DNA of 64,000 nucleotides from Blautia wexlerae DSM 19850 (GCF_025148125.1 NZ_CP102267.1:4226501-4290500); one strand, 5' to 3'. Counted from the stretch's first letter, positions 33,933 through 43,689 are shown. Numbers and translations are program-made. The notes: generated by a model not told the origin, from the letters alone.

Positions 33933-34426
33933 ATGAGAATCTACATCCTGAACACCACACGGTTTTACCATGAAGATTTTGAGGAATATCCTGGAGCATG
34001 GTTTTCCTGCCCTGTGGATTTTGAAGAAATCAGGGAACGTCTTGGGGTTCAGAGTGAGGAAGAAATCGAAATTGAAGACTATGAGCTGCCCTTTCCATTG
34101 GAAGGCAACACAAGGCTCTGGGAAATCAACCCCTTTGCCGGATGGTACAGGAAATGCAGGGAACGCCCCTCTATTATGAAATGGATGTGGTACAAAAGCG
34201 GTGGTTTCCCAGCTTTACGGAATTTATCGACCACAAAGACCAGATACGCTGCTATCCGGTGCAGGACGGGGAATCCCTCGCCCGTTATCTGGTGCAGGAG
34301 GTACAGCTATTTGGAGAAGTACATCCAGACCTGTTGAACCATATCGACTACGCTGCCATTGGTCGGGAACTGGAAACCAGCGAAAACTACCTGTTTACGG
34401 ACAATGGTATCTTTTATTACCGCTAA
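33933..34426 (+). pseudogene. ardA: ardA copy 1, single-base frameshift
   Basis: The first frame encodes an ArdA N-terminus (MRIYILNTTRFYHEDFEEYPGAWF... ending in ...NTRLWEIN) and the -1 frame continues with RMVQEMQGTPLYYEMD to a normal ArdA end (HIDYAAIGRELE...). The paralogue beside it and the family pattern EVNRLCRMV indicate that one base was lost near 34130, where AACCCCTTTGCC stands for AACCGCCTTTGCC. The product would be cut at about two fifths. ArdA mimics B-form DNA and blocks type I restriction. A sequencing error is the alternative. Confidence 0.8.
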
Positions 34427-34442
34427 AAGGAGGTGGAAGAAC

Positions 34443-34940
34443 TTGGAGGAAATGCGGATTTACATTGCCAACTTAGGAAAATACAATGAGGGCGAACTGG
34501 TCGGGGCATGGTTCACGCCGCCTGTGGACTTTGAGGAAGTCAAGGAACGTATCGGTTTGAATGATGAATATGAGGAATACGCCATCCATGATTATGAGCT
34601 GCCTTTTGAGATTGACGAATATACCCCCATTGAGGAAGTCAACCGCCTGTGTGAAATGGTGGAGGACTTACCAGAGTACATTCAGGAGGAACTATCAGAG
34701 CTGCAATCCTACTTTGGCAGTATCGAAGAACTCTGTGAGCATGAAGACGATATTATCTGCCATTCCGGCTGTGACGATATGGCGGATGTGGCTCGCTACT
34801 ATCTGGAAGAAAGCGGACAGCTTGGAGAACTTCCGGCACACTTACAAAGCTATATCGACTATGCAGCCTATGGGCGTGACATGGAATTGGAGGGAACCTT
34901 TGTTGTCACGAACCACGGCGTATATGAAATCTTACGGTAG
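34443..34940 (+). CDS. ardA: Antirestriction protein ArdA (Tn916 Orf18 homologue)
   Basis: About 165 residues, very acidic, closely following the Tn916 ArdA pattern (MRIYIANLGKYNEGELVGAWF, EYAIHDYELPFEIDEYT, DVARYYLEESG, SYIDYAAYGRD). ArdA is a DNA mimic that inhibits type I enzymes while the element enters a new host. A TTG at 34443 is the likely start because GGAGGT is eight bases upstream; an ATG three codons later is possible. Intact, unlike the copy before it. It coexists here with a type I system that is itself disabled. Confidence 0.92.
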   Translation: MEEMRIYIANLGKYNEGELVGAWFTPPVDFEEVKERIGLNDEYEEYAIHDYELPFEIDEYTPIEEVNRLCEMVEDLPEYIQEELSELQSYFGSIEELCEHEDDIICHSGCDDMADVARYYLEESGQLGELPAHLQSYIDYAAYGRDMELEGTFVVTNHGVYEILR

Positions 34941-35029
34941 ACCCGTCTGTATCTCCTTTGGGAAATGCAGGCGGATTTTTTATTCAGGGGCGGCTTTTGC
35001 TGCCCCATCTTTTAGAAAGGACAGACAAC

Positions 35030-35422
35030 ATGAAGAAAATACGAAGCTATACCAGTATCTGGTCGGTGGAAAAGGTACTCTATTCCATCAATGATTTTAA
35101 GCTGCCATTCCCCATCACATTCACACAGATGGCGTGGTTCGTGGTGTCGGTGTTTGCAGTTATGCTCTTGGGGAACCTCCCTCCCCTTTCGTTCATTGAC
35201 GGGGCATTTTTGAAATACTTCGGCGTACCCTTTGCCCTCACTTGGTTCATGTGCCAGAAGACCTTTGACGGGAAAAAGCCTTATGGCTTCCTGAAATCCG
35301 TACTGGCATATCTGGTACGCCCGAAACTGACCTATGCAGGAAAGCCCGTGAAGCTGGAAAAGGAATATCCGGCACAGTCCATCACGGCAGTAAGGAGTGA
35401 TATTTATGGCATATCCGATTAA
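35030..35422 (+). CDS. orf17: TcpE-family conjugation protein (Tn916 Orf17 homologue)
   Basis: 130 residues with two membrane helices (around 30-50 and 60-80) and the TcpE pattern: RSYTSIWSVEKVLYSINDFKLPFPITFTQ at the start. A membrane part of the mating channel. AGAAAGGACAG precedes the ATG. Its end overlaps the next gene's start. Confidence 0.9.
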   Translation: MKKIRSYTSIWSVEKVLYSINDFKLPFPITFTQMAWFVVSVFAVMLLGNLPPLSFIDGAFLKYFGVPFALTWFMCQKTFDGKKPYGFLKSVLAYLVRPKLTYAGKPVKLEKEYPAQSITAVRSDIYGISD

Positions 35423-37859
35423 ATATATCGAAAATAACCTTGTGTTCAACCATGACGGGGAGTGCTTCGCTTACTATGAGCTGCTTCCCTACAACTATTC
35501 CTTTTTAAGCCCCGAACAGAAATATCAGGTACACGATTCCTTCCGGCAGCTTATCGCCCAAAACAGGGACGGGAAGATTCACGCCCTGCAAATCAGCACC
35601 GAATCCAGCATACGGGCGGCACAGGAACGCTCCAAACAGGAAGTGACAGGTAAGCTAAAGGATGTTGCCTGTGCAAAGATTGACGCACAGACCGAAGCCC
35701 TGATTTCCATGATAGGGGAAAATCAGGTGGACTACCGCTTTTTTATCGGCTTTAAGCTGCTTGTCAATGAGCAGGAAGTCACCATGAAACAGTTCCGCAG
35801 GGAAGCAAAGACCGCTGTTTCCGACTTCCTCCACGAAGTCAACCACAAGCTCATGGGGGATTTTGTTTCCATGAGCAATGAAGAAATCTGGCGGTTTCAG
35901 AAGATGGAAAAACTGCTGGAAAATAAAATCTCACGCCGCTTCAAAGTCCGGCGGCTTGATAAAGACGATTTTGGCTACCTGATTGAGCATTTATACGGGC
36001 AGACCGGAACCGCCTACGAAGATTATGAGTATTACCTGCCGAAGAAGCGATTTCAAGAGGAAACGCTGGTGAAATACTATGACCTCATCAAACCCACCCG
36101 TTGTCTGATAGAGGAAAACCAACGGTATCTGAAAATTGAACAGGAAGACGGAACAGTATATGCCGCCTACTTTACCATCAACAGCATTGTGGGGGAACTG
36201 GACTTCCCATCCTCGGAAATCTTTTACTATCAGCAGCAGCAATTCACCTTTCCCATTGATACCTCTATGAATGTGGAGATTGTGACAAACCGGAAAGCCC
36301 TCTCCACGGTGCGGAACAAGAAAAAAGAGCTGAAAGATTTGGACAACCACGCATGGCAGAATGACAGCGAAACCAGTACAAACGTGGTGGATGCTTTAGA
36401 CAGCGTGAATGAGCTGGAATCCACCTTAGACCAGAGCAAGGAATCCATGTATAAGCTGTCCTATGTGGTTCGTGTGACGGCTCCCGACTTGGAAGAACTG
36501 AAACGCCGCTGCAATGAGGTGAAAGATTTTTATGACGATTTGAACGTGAAACTGGTTCGCCCCTTTGGGGATATGCTGGGGCTGCATGGGGAATTTCTCC
36601 CTGCCAGCAAACGGTATCTGAACGATTACATCCAGTATGTCACCAGCGACTTCCTCGCTGGTCTTGGCTTCGGGGCAACCCAGATGTTAGGAGAAACGGA
36701 GGGTATTTATATCGGGTACAGCCTTGATACAGGAAGAAACGTGTACTTAAAGCCTGCCCTTGCCAGTCAGGGGGTAAAAGGCTCCGTCACCAACGCCCTT
36801 GCTGCCGCTTTTGTCGGCTCCCTCGGCGGTGGAAAATCATTCAGTAACAACATGATTGTCTATTATTCCGTATTGTTTGGGGCACAGGCACTCATTGTTG
36901 ACCCGAAAGCGGAACGGGGACGCTGGAAAGAAACCCTGCCGGAAATCGCCCATGAAATCAATATCGTAAACCTGACTTCGGAGGAACAGAACAGGGGCTT
37001 ACTTGACCCGTATGTGATTATGGAGAACCCAAAAGATTCTGAATCACTGGCAATCGACATCCTGACCTTTTTAACCGGCATTTCCAGCCGTGACGGGGAG
37101 AAATTCCCTGTTCTTCGGAAAGCCATCCGTGCGGTGACAAACAGTGAAGAACGGGGGCTTTTCAAAGTGATTGAGGAACTACGGGCGGAGGGAACCGCCA
37201 TCAGCACCAGCATAGCCGACCATATCGAATCCTTTACAGACTATGACTTTGCACACCTGCTCTTTTCGGATGGGGACGTCACACAGTCCATCAGCCTTGA
37301 AAAGCAGCTCAACATCATTCAGGTGGCGGATTTGGTGCTGCCGGATAAGGAAACCTCGTTTGAAGAATACACCACAATGGAGCTGCTTTCCGTGGCAATG
37401 CTCATTGTAATCAGTACCTTTGCCCTCGACTTCATCCACACTGACCGCAGCGTGTTTAAGATTGTGGATTTGGATGAAGCATGGAGCTTCTTACAGGTGG
37501 CACAGGGCAAGACCCTCTCCATGAAGCTGGTTCGTGCCGGACGTGCTATGAACGCAGGCGTTTATTTTGTCACTCAGAACACGGACGATTTGCTGGATGA
37601 AAAACTGAAAAACAATCTGGGCTTGAAGTTTGCGTTCCGTTCCACGGACATCAACGAAATCAAAAAGACCCTCGCCTTTTTCGGAGTGGATTCCGAAGAT
37701 GAAAACAACCAGAAGCGGCTCCGTGACTTGGAAAACGGACAGTGCCTCATCAGTGATTTGTACGGGCGTGTGGGCGTGATACAGTTCCATCCTATCTTTG
37801 AAGACCTGTTCCATGCCTTTGATACCAGACCGCCCGTAAGAAAAGAGGTGGAGGAATGA
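35406..37859 (+). CDS. orf16: VirB4-like conjugation ATPase (Tn916 Orf16 homologue)
   Basis: 817 residues. The C-terminal half holds Walker A GSLGGGKS near residue 475 and Walker B IVDLDEAWSF near residue 690. It powers assembly and transport of the type IV-like secretion channel. The ATG at 35406 follows AAGGAG and overlaps tcpE by 17 bases; its stop overlaps orf15 by four. Full length. Confidence 0.94.
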   Translation: MAYPIKYIENNLVFNHDGECFAYYELLPYNYSFLSPEQKYQVHDSFRQLIAQNRDGKIHALQISTESSIRAAQERSKQEVTGKLKDVACAKIDAQTEALISMIGENQVDYRFFIGFKLLVNEQEVTMKQFRREAKTAVSDFLHEVNHKLMGDFVSMSNEEIWRFQKMEKLLENKISRRFKVRRLDKDDFGYLIEHLYGQTGTAYEDYEYYLPKKRFQEETLVKYYDLIKPTRCLIEENQRYLKIEQEDGTVYAAYFTINSIVGELDFPSSEIFYYQQQQFTFPIDTSMNVEIVTNRKALSTVRNKKKELKDLDNHAWQNDSETSTNVVDALDSVNELESTLDQSKESMYKLSYVVRVTAPDLEELKRRCNEVKDFYDDLNVKLVRPFGDMLGLHGEFLPASKRYLNDYIQYVTSDFLAGLGFGATQMLGETEGIYIGYSLDTGRNVYLKPALASQGVKGSVTNALAAAFVGSLGGGKSFSNNMIVYYSVLFGAQALIVDPKAERGRWKETLPEIAHEINIVNLTSEEQNRGLLDPYVIMENPKDSESLAIDILTFLTGISSRDGEKFPVLRKAIRAVTNSEERGLFKVIEELRAEGTAISTSIADHIESFTDYDFAHLLFSDGDVTQSISLEKQLNIIQVADLVLPDKETSFEEYTTMELLSVAMLIVISTFALDFIHTDRSVFKIVDLDEAWSFLQVAQGKTLSMKLVRAGRAMNAGVYFVTQNTDDLLDEKLKNNLGLKFAFRSTDINEIKKTLAFFGVDSEDENNQKRLRDLENGQCLISDLYGRVGVIQFHPIFEDLFHAFDTRPPVRKEVEE

Positions 37860-40237
37860 AGATAAGAAAGCCCATCCAGCAGGGGACAGCTCTTGTCCCT
37901 TGCCGGACAAAGGGACAAAACTCTTTTAAAAAAATCGGGAGTATAGCAGGAAAAGTGCTTCTGGCACTCCTGCTCATTCTCCTGCTGCTAACAGTCTTCG
38001 GCACAGCCGCCCACGCTGCCGGACTGGTGGATGATACGGTGGATGCTGCCAACGAATACAGCAAATATCCGCTGGACAACTACCAGCTTGATTTTTATGT
38101 AGACAGCGGATGGGACTGGCTCCCGTGGAACTGGCTGGACGGTATCGGAAAACAGGTGATGTACGGGCTGTATGCCATCACAAATTTTATCTGGACAATC
38201 AGCCTGTACCTTTCCAACGCCACGGGGTATCTGATTCAGGAAGCCTACTCGCTGGACTTCATTTCCTCTACGGCGGATTCCATTGGGAAAAATATGCAGA
38301 CCCTTGCAGGCGTTACCACAGGCGGCTTATCCTCGGAGGGATTTTATATCGGGTTCCTGTTGATTCTCATTCTGGTGGTGGGGATTTACGTTGCCTACAC
38401 AGGGCTTATCAAACGGGAAACCACAAAAGCCATCCATGCCGTTGTGAATTTCGTGGTGGTGTTCGTGCTGTCCGCTGCCTTTATCGCCTATGCTCCTGAT
38501 TATATCGGGAAAATCAATGAATTTTCCGCAGACATCAGCAATGCCAGCCTGACCCTTGGCACAAAGATTGTGCTGCCAAACTCGGAAAGCCAGGGAAAAG
38601 ACAGCGTGGATTTGATACGGGACAGCCTGTTTTCCATTCAGGTCAAACAGCCGTGGCTCCTGCTGCAATACGGCAACTCGGATGTGGAAAGTATTGGGGC
38701 TGACCGTGTGGAACACCTGCTCTCAACCAGTCCAGACGAAAACAACGGGCAGGACAGGGAAGAAATCGTGGTGGAGGAAATCGAAGACAGGGAAAATACC
38801 AACCTTACCATCACAAAGACCATCAACCGCTTGGGAACCGTCTTCTTCCTGTTCATGTTCAATATCGGTATCTCCGTTTTTGTATTCCTGCTCACGGGGA
38901 TAATGATTTTTTCACAGGTGCTTTTTATCATCTACGCCATGTTCCTGCCTGTGAGCTTCCTCCTTAGCATGGTTCCCTCTTTTGAGGGGATGTCAAAACG
39001 TGCCATTACAAAGCTGTTCAATACCATCCTTACCAGAGCCGGAATCACCCTGATTATCACAGTAGCGTTCAGCATTTCCACCATGCTCTACAACCTGTCT
39101 GGGGAATACCCGTTCTTCCTGACGGCGTTCTTGCAGATAGTGACCTTTGCCGGAATTTATTTCAAGCTGGGGGATTTGATGGGGATGTTCTCCTTACAGA
39201 GTGGGGATTCCCAAAGCATGGGGAGCCGTATCATGCGAAGACCCCGTATGCTCATGCACGCCCATATGCACCGTTTACAGCATAAGTTAGGACGTTCTGT
39301 GGCAGCTCTTGGGGCTGGAACGGCTGCCTACCATGCAGGAAAACAGGCTGGCTCAGACCAGAGAACTGCTTCCAGCTCCGGCTCTTCCAAACGGACGCAG
39401 GCAGACCACAGCAGACCAGACGGACAGGCAGCACCGGAAAAGGAATCCGTATGGAAACGGGCTGGCTCTGCGGTAGGTACGGTGGCAGATACCAAAGATA
39501 AGATAAGTGATACTGCCGGACAGCTTCGGGAGCAGGCAAAGGATTTGCCCGTCAATGCAAAGTACGCCCTTTACCACGGGAAAACACAGGTATCAGAGGG
39601 AGTACGGGATTTTACTTCCAGCGTGACCCAGACCCGAACTGCCAGAGCGGAACAACGAAATGCACAGGCAGAAAGCCGCAGACAGACGATTGCAGAACGC
39701 AGGGCAGAACTGGAACAGGCAAAACAACCGCAACAGAGAGCTTCCGAAACATCCAAAGGGGCGGCTCCTGTCCATGAACGCCCTGTTACTGCAAAGCAGC
39801 CAGAAAATTTCCGACATCATGCAGATACCGCTCATACAGGAAAACCAGCCATGCAGCCAGTTTCCCCATCCATCAGGGAATGGGGACAGGTTTCTTATGA
39901 GGGGGCTGTGGCAGAACGGGCTTCGGTTCCGGTGGTAAAATCAGCTTCCATCCACCGTGAACAGACACCGCCTGTAAGGACAGAACGACAGATAGTCCCT
40001 CCGGCTTTCCCAGACAAACCAGAGGAAAGACAAAAGACGGCTCCAACTGTCACACCGACTGCTCCCCGTCCGGCAAGACCTGTCCAGAACGACACGGCTC
40101 CTGTGATACTGGAAAGAAAACGGATTACCCCTGCGGTAAAAGAATCAAACTTTACCATCCGGCGTACCACCGCCAGAAAGGAGTGGACAAAAACGGTAAC
40201 AGCGGCTGCCAAACAGAAGAAAGGGGAGAAACCATGA
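37856..40237 (+). CDS. orf15: Polytopic conjugation membrane protein (CD3337/EF1877 type, Tn916 Orf15 homologue)
   Basis: 793 residues: a first hydrophobic segment (residues 28-52), a cluster of membrane helices between about 95 and 460, then a long hydrophilic tail rich in Gln, Arg, Ala and Pro with coiled-coil potential. This plan matches the mobilome membrane proteins that form the channel core, the VirB6-like part of Tn916-type machines. Its start and stop overlap both neighbours. Confidence 0.9.
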   Translation: MKIRKPIQQGTALVPCRTKGQNSFKKIGSIAGKVLLALLLILLLLTVFGTAAHAAGLVDDTVDAANEYSKYPLDNYQLDFYVDSGWDWLPWNWLDGIGKQVMYGLYAITNFIWTISLYLSNATGYLIQEAYSLDFISSTADSIGKNMQTLAGVTTGGLSSEGFYIGFLLILILVVGIYVAYTGLIKRETTKAIHAVVNFVVVFVLSAAFIAYAPDYIGKINEFSADISNASLTLGTKIVLPNSESQGKDSVDLIRDSLFSIQVKQPWLLLQYGNSDVESIGADRVEHLLSTSPDENNGQDREEIVVEEIEDRENTNLTITKTINRLGTVFFLFMFNIGISVFVFLLTGIMIFSQVLFIIYAMFLPVSFLLSMVPSFEGMSKRAITKLFNTILTRAGITLIITVAFSISTMLYNLSGEYPFFLTAFLQIVTFAGIYFKLGDLMGMFSLQSGDSQSMGSRIMRRPRMLMHAHMHRLQHKLGRSVAALGAGTAAYHAGKQAGSDQRTASSSGSSKRTQADHSRPDGQAAPEKESVWKRAGSAVGTVADTKDKISDTAGQLREQAKDLPVNAKYALYHGKTQVSEGVRDFTSSVTQTRTARAEQRNAQAESRRQTIAERRAELEQAKQPQQRASETSKGAAPVHERPVTAKQPENFRHHADTAHTGKPAMQPVSPSIREWGQVSYEGAVAERASVPVVKSASIHREQTPPVRTERQIVPPAFPDKPEERQKTAPTVTPTAPRPARPVQNDTAPVILERKRITPAVKESNFTIRRTTARKEWTKTVTAAAKQKKGEKP

Positions 40238-41238
40238 AGTTAAGACACCTTTTCTTTGCCTGTTCCGGCGTGTTCGTGATGATGTTCTCCCTGCTCCTTT
40301 TGGTGGTGATTGTCTTCTCGGATGAGGAAGACGGAGGAAGCGGCGGAAACCTTATCTATGGGGGCGTGAGCGTATCACAGGAAGTCCTCGCCCATAAGCC
40401 TATGCTGGAAAAGTATGCAAGGGAATATGGCATAGAGGAATACTTAAATGTGCTGCTCGCCATCATTCAGGTGGAATCCGGCGGCACACTGGAAGACGTT
40501 ATGCAGTCCTCGGAATCTCTGGGGCTTCCCCCGAACTCTCTTAGCACAGAGGAATCCATCAAACAAGGCTGCAAGTATTTCTCGGAACTGCTCGCAGCGG
40601 CAGAAACAAAGGGCTGTGATTTAAATAGTGTGATTCAGTCTTACAACTACGGCGGTGGTTTCCTAGACTATGTAGCAGGGCACGGAAAAAAATACACCTT
40701 TGAACTGGCAGAGAGCTTCGCAAGGGACAAATCCGGCGGAAAGAAAGTCACCTACACCAACCCTGTTGCCGTAGAGAAAAACGGGGGCTGGCGGTATTCC
40801 TACGGAAATATGTTCTATGTCCTCTTGGTATCGCAGTACCTGACCGTGGCACAGTTTGATGATGAAACGGTACAGGCTATCATGGAGGAAGCCTTAAAGT
40901 ATGAGGGCTGGACGTATGTGTACGGGGGCGATTCCCCCTCCACTTCCTTTGACTGTTCGGGACTGGTGCAGTGGTGCTATGGCAAGGCAGGAATCGCCCT
41001 GCCACGGACAGCACAGGAACAGTACAATGTGACGCAGCACATCCCCCTGTCCGAAGCAAAAGCAGGGGATTTGGTCTTTTTCCATTCCACCTACAATGCC
41101 GGAACCTATATCACCCATGTGGGGCTGTATGTGGGAAATAACCGGATGTACCATGCCGGAAATCCCATTGGTTACGCAGACCTGACAGGCTCCTACTGGC
41201 AACAGCACCTTGCCGGAGCCGGACGAATCAAACAATAA
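40234..41238 (+). CDS. orf14: Bifunctional lytic transglycosylase/NlpC-P60 peptidase (Tn916 Orf14, CwlT type)
   Basis: 334 residues. One N-terminal membrane anchor (residues 5-28), a lysozyme-like domain with the catalytic Glu in IIQVESGG, and a C-terminal NlpC/P60 domain with Cys in SFDCSGLVQW and His in THVGLYVGNN. It opens the peptidoglycan for the mating pore. ATG overlaps the orf15 stop (ATGA). Confidence 0.93.
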   Translation: MKLRHLFFACSGVFVMMFSLLLLVVIVFSDEEDGGSGGNLIYGGVSVSQEVLAHKPMLEKYAREYGIEEYLNVLLAIIQVESGGTLEDVMQSSESLGLPPNSLSTEESIKQGCKYFSELLAAAETKGCDLNSVIQSYNYGGGFLDYVAGHGKKYTFELAESFARDKSGGKKVTYTNPVAVEKNGGWRYSYGNMFYVLLVSQYLTVAQFDDETVQAIMEEALKYEGWTYVYGGDSPSTSFDCSGLVQWCYGKAGIALPRTAQEQYNVTQHIPLSEAKAGDLVFFHSTYNAGTYITHVGLYVGNNRMYHAGNPIGYADLTGSYWQQHLAGAGRIKQ

Positions 41239-41254
41239 GAAAGGATGAACCGAT

Positions 41255-42163
41255 ATGATTCAGATTAGAAAAGAGGAAAACCAGAAAAAGCAGAAAGAAA
41301 AGAAGCTGAAAGTCTACAAAGTCAATACCCACAAGAAAACCGTGATTGCCCTGTGGGTGCTGCTGGCAGTGAGCTTCCTGTTTGCCGTCTATAAGAATTT
41401 CACGGCGATAGACATTCACACTGTCCATGAAACGAAAGTGATTGAGGAACAAATCCTCGACACCCACAAGATAGAAAACTTTGTGGAGAATTTCGCAGAA
41501 ATCTACTATTCATGGGAACAGTCCGCCGCTTCCATTGACAACCGGACAAATGCTTTAAAAGGGTATCTCACCGGAGAGCTACAAGCCCTGAATGTAGATA
41601 CCGTCCGAAAAGACATCCCCGTATCATCTGCCCTGACTGACTTCCAGATATGGGAAATCACAGAAGAAAAGGAGCAGCATTATCAAGTGACCTACACGGT
41701 GGAACAGCGTATCACAGAGGGAGAATCCAGTAAAACTGTCCGTTCCGCCTATCAGGTGACGGTCTATGTGGACAGCTCTGGAAACCTGACAATTATCCAG
41801 AACCCAACCATTACCAGCGTTCCCGTAAAATCCGGCTATACGCCGAAAGCGGTACAAAGTGACGGTACAGTGGATTCCATCACTACGGAAGAAATCAACG
41901 AATTTCTCACTACCTTTTTCAAGCTGTACCCTACGGCAACCGCAAAGGAGCTGACCTATTATGTGAATGAGGGCGTACTGAAACCTGTGGGGAAAGAATA
42001 CATTTTCTCGGAACTGGTGAATCCAGTTTACAATCGAAACGGAAATCAGGTGACAGCTTCCCTTGCAGTGAAATATCTGGATAACCAGACCATGACAACA
42101 CAGGTATCGCAGTTTGACCTTGTGCTGGAAAAGAACGGGGAAAACTGGAAGATTGTGAAATAG
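41255..42163 (+). CDS. orf13: TcpC-like conjugation protein (Tn916 Orf13 homologue)
   Basis: 302 residues with a cytosolic basic head, one membrane helix (residues 29-47, VIALWVLLAVSFLFAVY) and two NTF2-like outer domains, as in TcpC of pCW3. It is the last gene of the transfer operon; a terminator follows at 42172. GAAAGGATG precedes the ATG. Confidence 0.92.
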   Translation: MIQIRKEENQKKQKEKKLKVYKVNTHKKTVIALWVLLAVSFLFAVYKNFTAIDIHTVHETKVIEEQILDTHKIENFVENFAEIYYSWEQSAASIDNRTNALKGYLTGELQALNVDTVRKDIPVSSALTDFQIWEITEEKEQHYQVTYTVEQRITEGESSKTVRSAYQVTVYVDSSGNLTIIQNPTITSVPVKSGYTPKAVQSDGTVDSITTEEINEFLTTFFKLYPTATAKELTYYVNEGVLKPVGKEYIFSELVNPVYNRNGNQVTASLAVKYLDNQTMTTQVSQFDLVLEKNGENWKIVK

Positions 42164-42171
42164 TTATAGAA

Positions 42172-42205
42172 AAACGTGCATTTCTCATTTGAGATTTGCA
42201 CGTTT
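42172..42205 (+). terminator. Terminator of the transfer operon
   Basis: AAACGTGCA pairs with TGCACGTTT around 16 bases that also pair (TCTCA/TGAGA). Confidence 0.85.
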
Positions 42206-42374
42206 CTCTTATAAAGTATCTCTTTTTAAAATTTATCATTAAATTTTATATCTAATTTTGGATTATTCGCATAACCACTATACTTTCAAGCATTTTGGAG
42301 TATAGAAAACCATTCATTTTACCACTAATTTACCACGATTGAATGAGCCTTGATATGACTATAAAATAACACCC

Positions 42375-42408
42375 AAAAGACATCATTACACCTAAATGGT
42401 GTCTTTTT
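42375..42408. terminator. Second hairpin terminator, convergent zone
   Basis: AAAAGACATCAT pairs with ATGGTGTCTTTTT with T's on one side and A's on the other, so it can act in both directions. It lies between the transfer operon and the minus-strand cargo. Confidence 0.75.
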
Positions 42409-42461
42409 AAAAAGCAGTCAATCCTAAGACTAACTGCTTTGTGTGTATGGATATGGAATTG
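42409..42461. repeat. 53-base terminator-containing direct repeat, copy 1
   Basis: Contains the hairpin AAAGCAGT...ACTGCTTT and matches 43336-43388 at all but two positions. It borders the DUF3781/GyrI-like pair. Confidence 0.85.
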
Positions 42462-42464
42462 CTT

Positions 42465-42935
42465 CTAATCTTGAATAGGTATCCAAATTTCAATAACTGA
42501 ATTATCTCTATTCCAATGGAAACGGTAATCATATTTTTCAAAGTGCAGGATAATATTTTTTATAGGGGTATATGGTGTATTAGGAATAATTTCCTGATAA
42601 ATTTTTCTATAAGTTTCATATATTTTCCCCATAGCACCAATATGCTCCACGACCAAATATTTATATGACGGTATTTCTTTATACAGAAAGTTGTCTGGAA
42701 GAATAGTTCTCTTTGGTATAGAACAGAAATAATAAAGTTTTCCATTTCTTCGTTCCATAAAAGCATATTTTACCCAATTTCCCGATTGTGAAAGATATGA
42801 TTTCTTCAAACTACTGTTAAATTTTCTCCAAAACTGTGTACTAATCTGAATATTCTTTTTTTGATAATTAGTCAGTTCTACTTCCTGCCCAATAACTGCA
42901 AATGCATTTAATTCCTTTATAGAAAAATTCATCAT
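42465..42935 (-). CDS. GyrI-like/AraC effector-binding domain protein
   Basis: 156 residues. FAVIGQEVELTNYQKKNIQISTQFWRKF at the start and a C-terminal RFHWNRDNSVIEIWIPI are the plan of SOUL/GyrI-type small-molecule binding domains, with the end strand motif EIWIPI being usual for stand-alone effector-binding proteins. It may bind a hydrophobic or cationic drug. ATG overlaps the DUF3781 stop in ATGA, so both are made together. Confidence 0.7.
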   Translation of the reverse strand: MMNFSIKELNAFAVIGQEVELTNYQKKNIQISTQFWRKFNSSLKKSYLSQSGNWVKYAFMERRNGKLYYFCSIPKRTILPDNFLYKEIPSYKYLVVEHIGAMGKIYETYRKIYQEIIPNTPYTPIKNIILHFEKYDYRFHWNRDNSVIEIWIPIQD

Positions 42936-43174
42936 TTTACTTTGTGAGCAGTGATAACGGTATAACTGTACGCATTTACCGTTATAATACAATTATCAAT
43001 CGTTATATACCAGTTTTTCCCTTTTCTTATGATTTTCGCATTAGAAAGACTGATTTTTTCTTTACACCATTCAATCACGTTTTCTACATTCAAAGATAAG
43101 TTCTTTTTAATTCGAATAACGCCAAGTTCAGTTGTCTGAAGTCTATCCAAGTTTTCCAATAATTCATTTGCCAT
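42932..43174 (-). CDS. DUF3781 protein
   Basis: 80 residues with the pattern of DUF3781 (LDRLQTTELGVIRIKKNLSLN, then VEWCKEKI, then RKGKNWYITIDNCIITVNAYSYTVITAHK). Function unknown. It is often seen next to effector-binding or regulator genes, as here. The ATG at 43174 is chosen by family length; an in-frame start 15 bases upstream is possible. Confidence 0.8.
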   Translation of the reverse strand: MANELLENLDRLQTTELGVIRIKKNLSLNVENVIEWCKEKISLSNAKIIRKGKNWYITIDNCIITVNAYSYTVITAHKVK

Positions 43175-43335
43175 ATTTTGAAACCTCATTTTTCAACAGA
43201 TTTATTTGTATATTTCATATCCCAATTATATCATTCTCATATCAGCACTACAATAAAATTTTATGCTTCAATAATCTTGTTAAAAAGTTCTAAGAGTATA
43301 TCATTTCATTACTCCAATCTATAATTTTGGTAAGA

Positions 43336-43388
43336 AAAAAGCAGTCAATCCTAAGACTAACTGCTTTGTATGTATGGATATGAAATTG
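43336..43388. repeat. 53-base terminator-containing direct repeat, copy 2
   Basis: Same as 42409-42461 except two bases. It lies just after the tfoX fragment end on the minus strand, where it acts as terminator. Confidence 0.85.
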
Positions 43389-43404
43389 TCAAGTTAGGAA
43401 CTGT

Positions 43405-43689
43405 TTATTTTTTCTTTTTAGGTTTTGGCGTTGGTAGTTCATCATACATCACATTAAATAACCCCGTCAGAAAATCTTTATTATCAATTTCTTCCACCAA
43501 TAACATTTCTTTGGCATTTTCGTATGGAATTTCATAAGTAACTGTTGGCATATAAGAAATTGCAGACTTTGTTGGTTTTACCAGTAACCTATCATCATAT
43601 ATACCGCCAACGATTTTTCCACGATAATAGATAATAAATTCTCCCATCATTGCACGATATGTTATTTCTTGTAGTCTTTATATTTTTGA
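43405..43689 (-). pseudogene. TfoX N-terminal domain protein, 5' truncated
   Basis: The protein from EITYRAMMGEFIIYYRGKIVGGIYDDRLLVKPTKSA to the basic end PKPKKKK is the body of a TfoX N-terminal domain protein, normally about 105-110 residues. The first 25 or so residues are absent: the frame opens inside the 3' end of tetR after a stop. A deletion fused the two genes. An in-frame ATG at 43650 would still give an 81-residue product. Confidence 0.7.

Noticed and set aside
37856..40237. Numerous long opposite-strand and alternate-frame readings over the transfer genes
   Set aside because: They arise from the codon use of the real genes, have no ribosome sites and no family likeness.
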